Notes under the pieces: generated by a model
What the model was told of the DNA's origin: nothing
Databases searched by the model: none
Seen by the model: only the letters and a program-made list of their open reading frames with translations
In this document: positions 42,695 through 44,120 of the stretch, piece by piece
Position numbering within the stretch: the stretch's first letter is position 1
Layout of the letters: each line of letters opens with the position of its first letter
Assembly (NCBI GenBank): GCA_024226555.1
Contig: JAAELO010000582.1
Location: 1-44,120, forward strand
Direction: 5' to 3'
From: Desulfobacterales bacterium
GTDB lineage: Bacteria; Desulfobacterota; Desulfobacteria; Desulfobacterales; JAAELO01
DNA: 44,120 nt
Program-made: the position numbers and the translations under genes

Positions 42695-44120
42695 TTAATA
42701 TTGTTTCCGTTTACTTGAAGGTAATATCTTCAAAATTTCACGATACTTAGCAACTGTACGCCTTGCTATATTGACGTTCTCATTTTTTAAGAGTTCGGAT
42801 ATTTTAATATCACTGTAAGGTTTTTTCACATTTTCATTTTCAATAATCTTTTTTATTTTATCCATCACACTTGCAGATGCTATATCAGATCCATGTACTC
42901 TTCTAATTGGACTGTTAAAAAAATATTTTAATTCAAATATTCCTTGTGGTGTGAATGCATATTTATTTGTCGTCACCCTACTTATAGTTGATTCATGCAT
43001 TCCAATATCTTCAGCAACATCTCTTAAAACCATAGGTTTTAAATATGATATACCTTTATTAAAAAAGTCTTTTTGAAAAGCAAGAATACTTTGCATTACG
43101 TTATATATGGTTTTCTGTCTTTGATGTATACTCTTTATCAACCATGCGGCTGATCGCATCTTATCCTGTAAATAATCCTTTGTATCAGGAGATATCTTTT
43201 CACCAGTACTTACAGCTTTCTTATAGTATGGGTTGACTCTTAACTTAGGCATTCCATCGTCATTTAATGAAATTACATATTCCCCCTCAATTCTATGTAC
43301 ATAGATATCAGGTATAATATATTGAGGATTATCATCGTTAAATAGTCTTCCTGGTTTTGGCTCAAACTCCTTAATTATATTAATTGCTTTAATAACTTCT
43401 TTTAAAGATATTTTCAGATCTTTAGAGATAGCTTTTATATTCGTATTTTCTAGGTTTTTTATATGTTTTTTGATAATATTGATCACATTTTCATCATCAA
43501 TATTGAGGTGTTTTGCCTGAATTAAAAGGCACTCACTTAAGGATCTGGCACAAACACCAACAGGATCTAATTTCTGCATCCTGCAAATAACTGATTCTAT
43601 TAAATGCTCAGTTGAATTACATAGAGATGATATCTCTTCAGTTGTAATATCCAGATATCCATCCTGATTGATATTCCCAATAATTATACTTCCTATCTCT
43701 TCTTCTTCCTCTGTAGGTTTCATCATCATTAATTGCCACAAAAGGTGATCATCTAATGATTCTTTTCTGGATATAAATGATTCATATTTTGGGGATTCAC
43801 GACTTTCAGTTTCATACTGGACTTTACCCACTGAGTTATATTCATTTATATAATTATCCCAATCGATATCACCCTGCACAGTTTCATTAATTTCATCTTT
43901 TTGAAGAGAATTTTCATCTTTCTTCTTCTCATTTTTATCATCTGGCAATTTATTCTCATCATTATCAAAAACTTCTTCGAGTGCAGGATTCTCTTCCATC
44001 TCCTGAGAAACCATATCTACAAGCTCTAACCTGTTTAGCTGTAGTAGTTTAATTGCCTGCTGCAACTGTGGTGTCATTACAAGTTGCTGTGAAAGTTTAA
44101 GTTGTTGTTGTATTTCTAAT
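42695..44120 (-). CDS. rpoN: RNA polymerase sigma-54 factor, N-terminus cut by window edge
   Basis: This reads at least 474 residues and continues past the right edge. The frame stays open to 44120, and the visible N-terminal part is LEIQQQLKLSQQLV, then MTPQLQQAIKLLQL, so the ATG at 44077 is internal and only a handful of residues are missing. Region I (Gln/Leu-rich) is followed by an acidic Region II (NDENKLPDDKNEKKKDEN), the core-binding and helix-turn-helix regions, and the RpoN box ARRTVAKYRE near the C-terminus. It directs transcription from -24/-12 promoters, one of which precedes the glutamine synthetase gene here. Confidence 0.96.
   Translation of the reverse strand, partial: LEIQQQLKLSQQLVMTPQLQQAIKLLQLNRLELVDMVSQEMEENPALEEVFDNDENKLPDDKNEKKKDENSLQKDEINETVQGDIDWDNYINEYNSVGKVQYETESRESPKYESFISRKESLDDHLLWQLMMMKPTEEEEEIGSIIIGNINQDGYLDITTEEISSLCNSTEHLIESVICRMQKLDPVGVCARSLSECLLIQAKHLNIDDENVINIIKKHIKNLENTNIKAISKDLKISLKEVIKAINIIKEFEPKPGRLFNDDNPQYIIPDIYVHRIEGEYVISLNDDGMPKLRVNPYYKKAVSTGEKISPDTKDYLQDKMRSAAWLIKSIHQRQKTIYNVMQSILAFQKDFFNKGISYLKPMVLRDVAEDIGMHESTISRVTTNKYAFTPQGIFELKYFFNSPIRRVHGSDIASASVMDKIKKIIENENVKKPYSDIKISELLKNENVNIARRTVAKYREILKILPSSKRKQY

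Noticed and set aside
1-44120. CRISPR array, insertion sequence, prophage or toxin-antitoxin pair
   Set aside because: No regular spaced repeats, transposase, integrase or small paired toxin gene was seen; the repeats at 2424-2729 are too few and irregular.

Overview
The window is AT-rich (roughly 30% G+C by eye), gene-dense chromosomal DNA from a Gram-negative bacterium. Signs of an outer membrane are a PorV/UPF0164-like beta-barrel protein, lipoproteins with lipoboxes and a periplasmic YtfJ-like protein. The gene set (a 14-gene transcript containing a complex I-like cluster without NuoEFG, type III glutamine synthetase, PTS-Ntr genes next to rpoN, and a very large Ser/Thr kinase-ATPase-histidine kinase) suggests a little-studied lineage such as an FCB-group or Spirochaete-like candidate phylum. 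The sequence alone does not fix the phylum. No phage, insertion sequence or CRISPR array is visible.

Layout: (1) 131-2044, minus strand: a lipoprotein and an outer-membrane protein that carries a G8 tract. (2) 2045-2786: a 742-bp gene-free stretch with degraded REP-like palindromic repeats. (3) 2787-14528, minus strand: rsmE, an unknown gene, and then nuoA-B-CD-H-I-J-K-L, a two-helix small gene, an MrpD-like gene, nuoM and nuoN, almost all joined by 1-4-nt stop/start overlaps. (4) 14594-14875, minus strand: an IHF/HU gene with a clear sigma70 promoter. (5) 15142-20396, plus strand: a TPP-riboswitch thiamine operon, thiS-G-H-F-(thiD2-thiE)-C, closed by a terminator. (6) 20419-30346, minus strand: an unknown protein, RecJ, the 1872-residue signalling protein, a YtfJ-like protein and an M23 peptidase. 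(7) 30531-36078, plus strand: a sigma54 promoter with an upstream palindrome, type III glutamine synthetase, a lipoprotein and an EF-G-like GTPase. (8) 36191-44120, minus strand: rpoN (cut by the window edge), ptsN, rapZ, a mannose-type EIIA, rimI, gap, tpiA, secG, tRNA-Leu(GAG) and uvrC.

The most unusual part is the complex I-like cluster. The iron-sulfur ligands of NuoB and NuoI are intact, so an electron wire exists. However, the residues that normally bind quinone in NuoD and carry protons through NuoH, NuoK, NuoL and NuoM are replaced at the aligned positions, while NuoN keeps its key residues. All reading frames are open and tightly coupled, so this looks like a maintained but re-purposed enzyme rather than decay. 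A Mrp-type antiporter subunit and a small two-helix protein sit inside the operon.

A second theme is nitrogen/PTS regulation. The window encodes sigma54 (RpoN), EIIA-Ntr and RapZ, and about 12 kb away glutamine synthetase has a near-consensus -24/-12 sigma54 promoter with a 12-bp inverted repeat placed where an enhancer-binding protein would bind. Residue alignments were done by eye from memory of the families and should be confirmed computationally.
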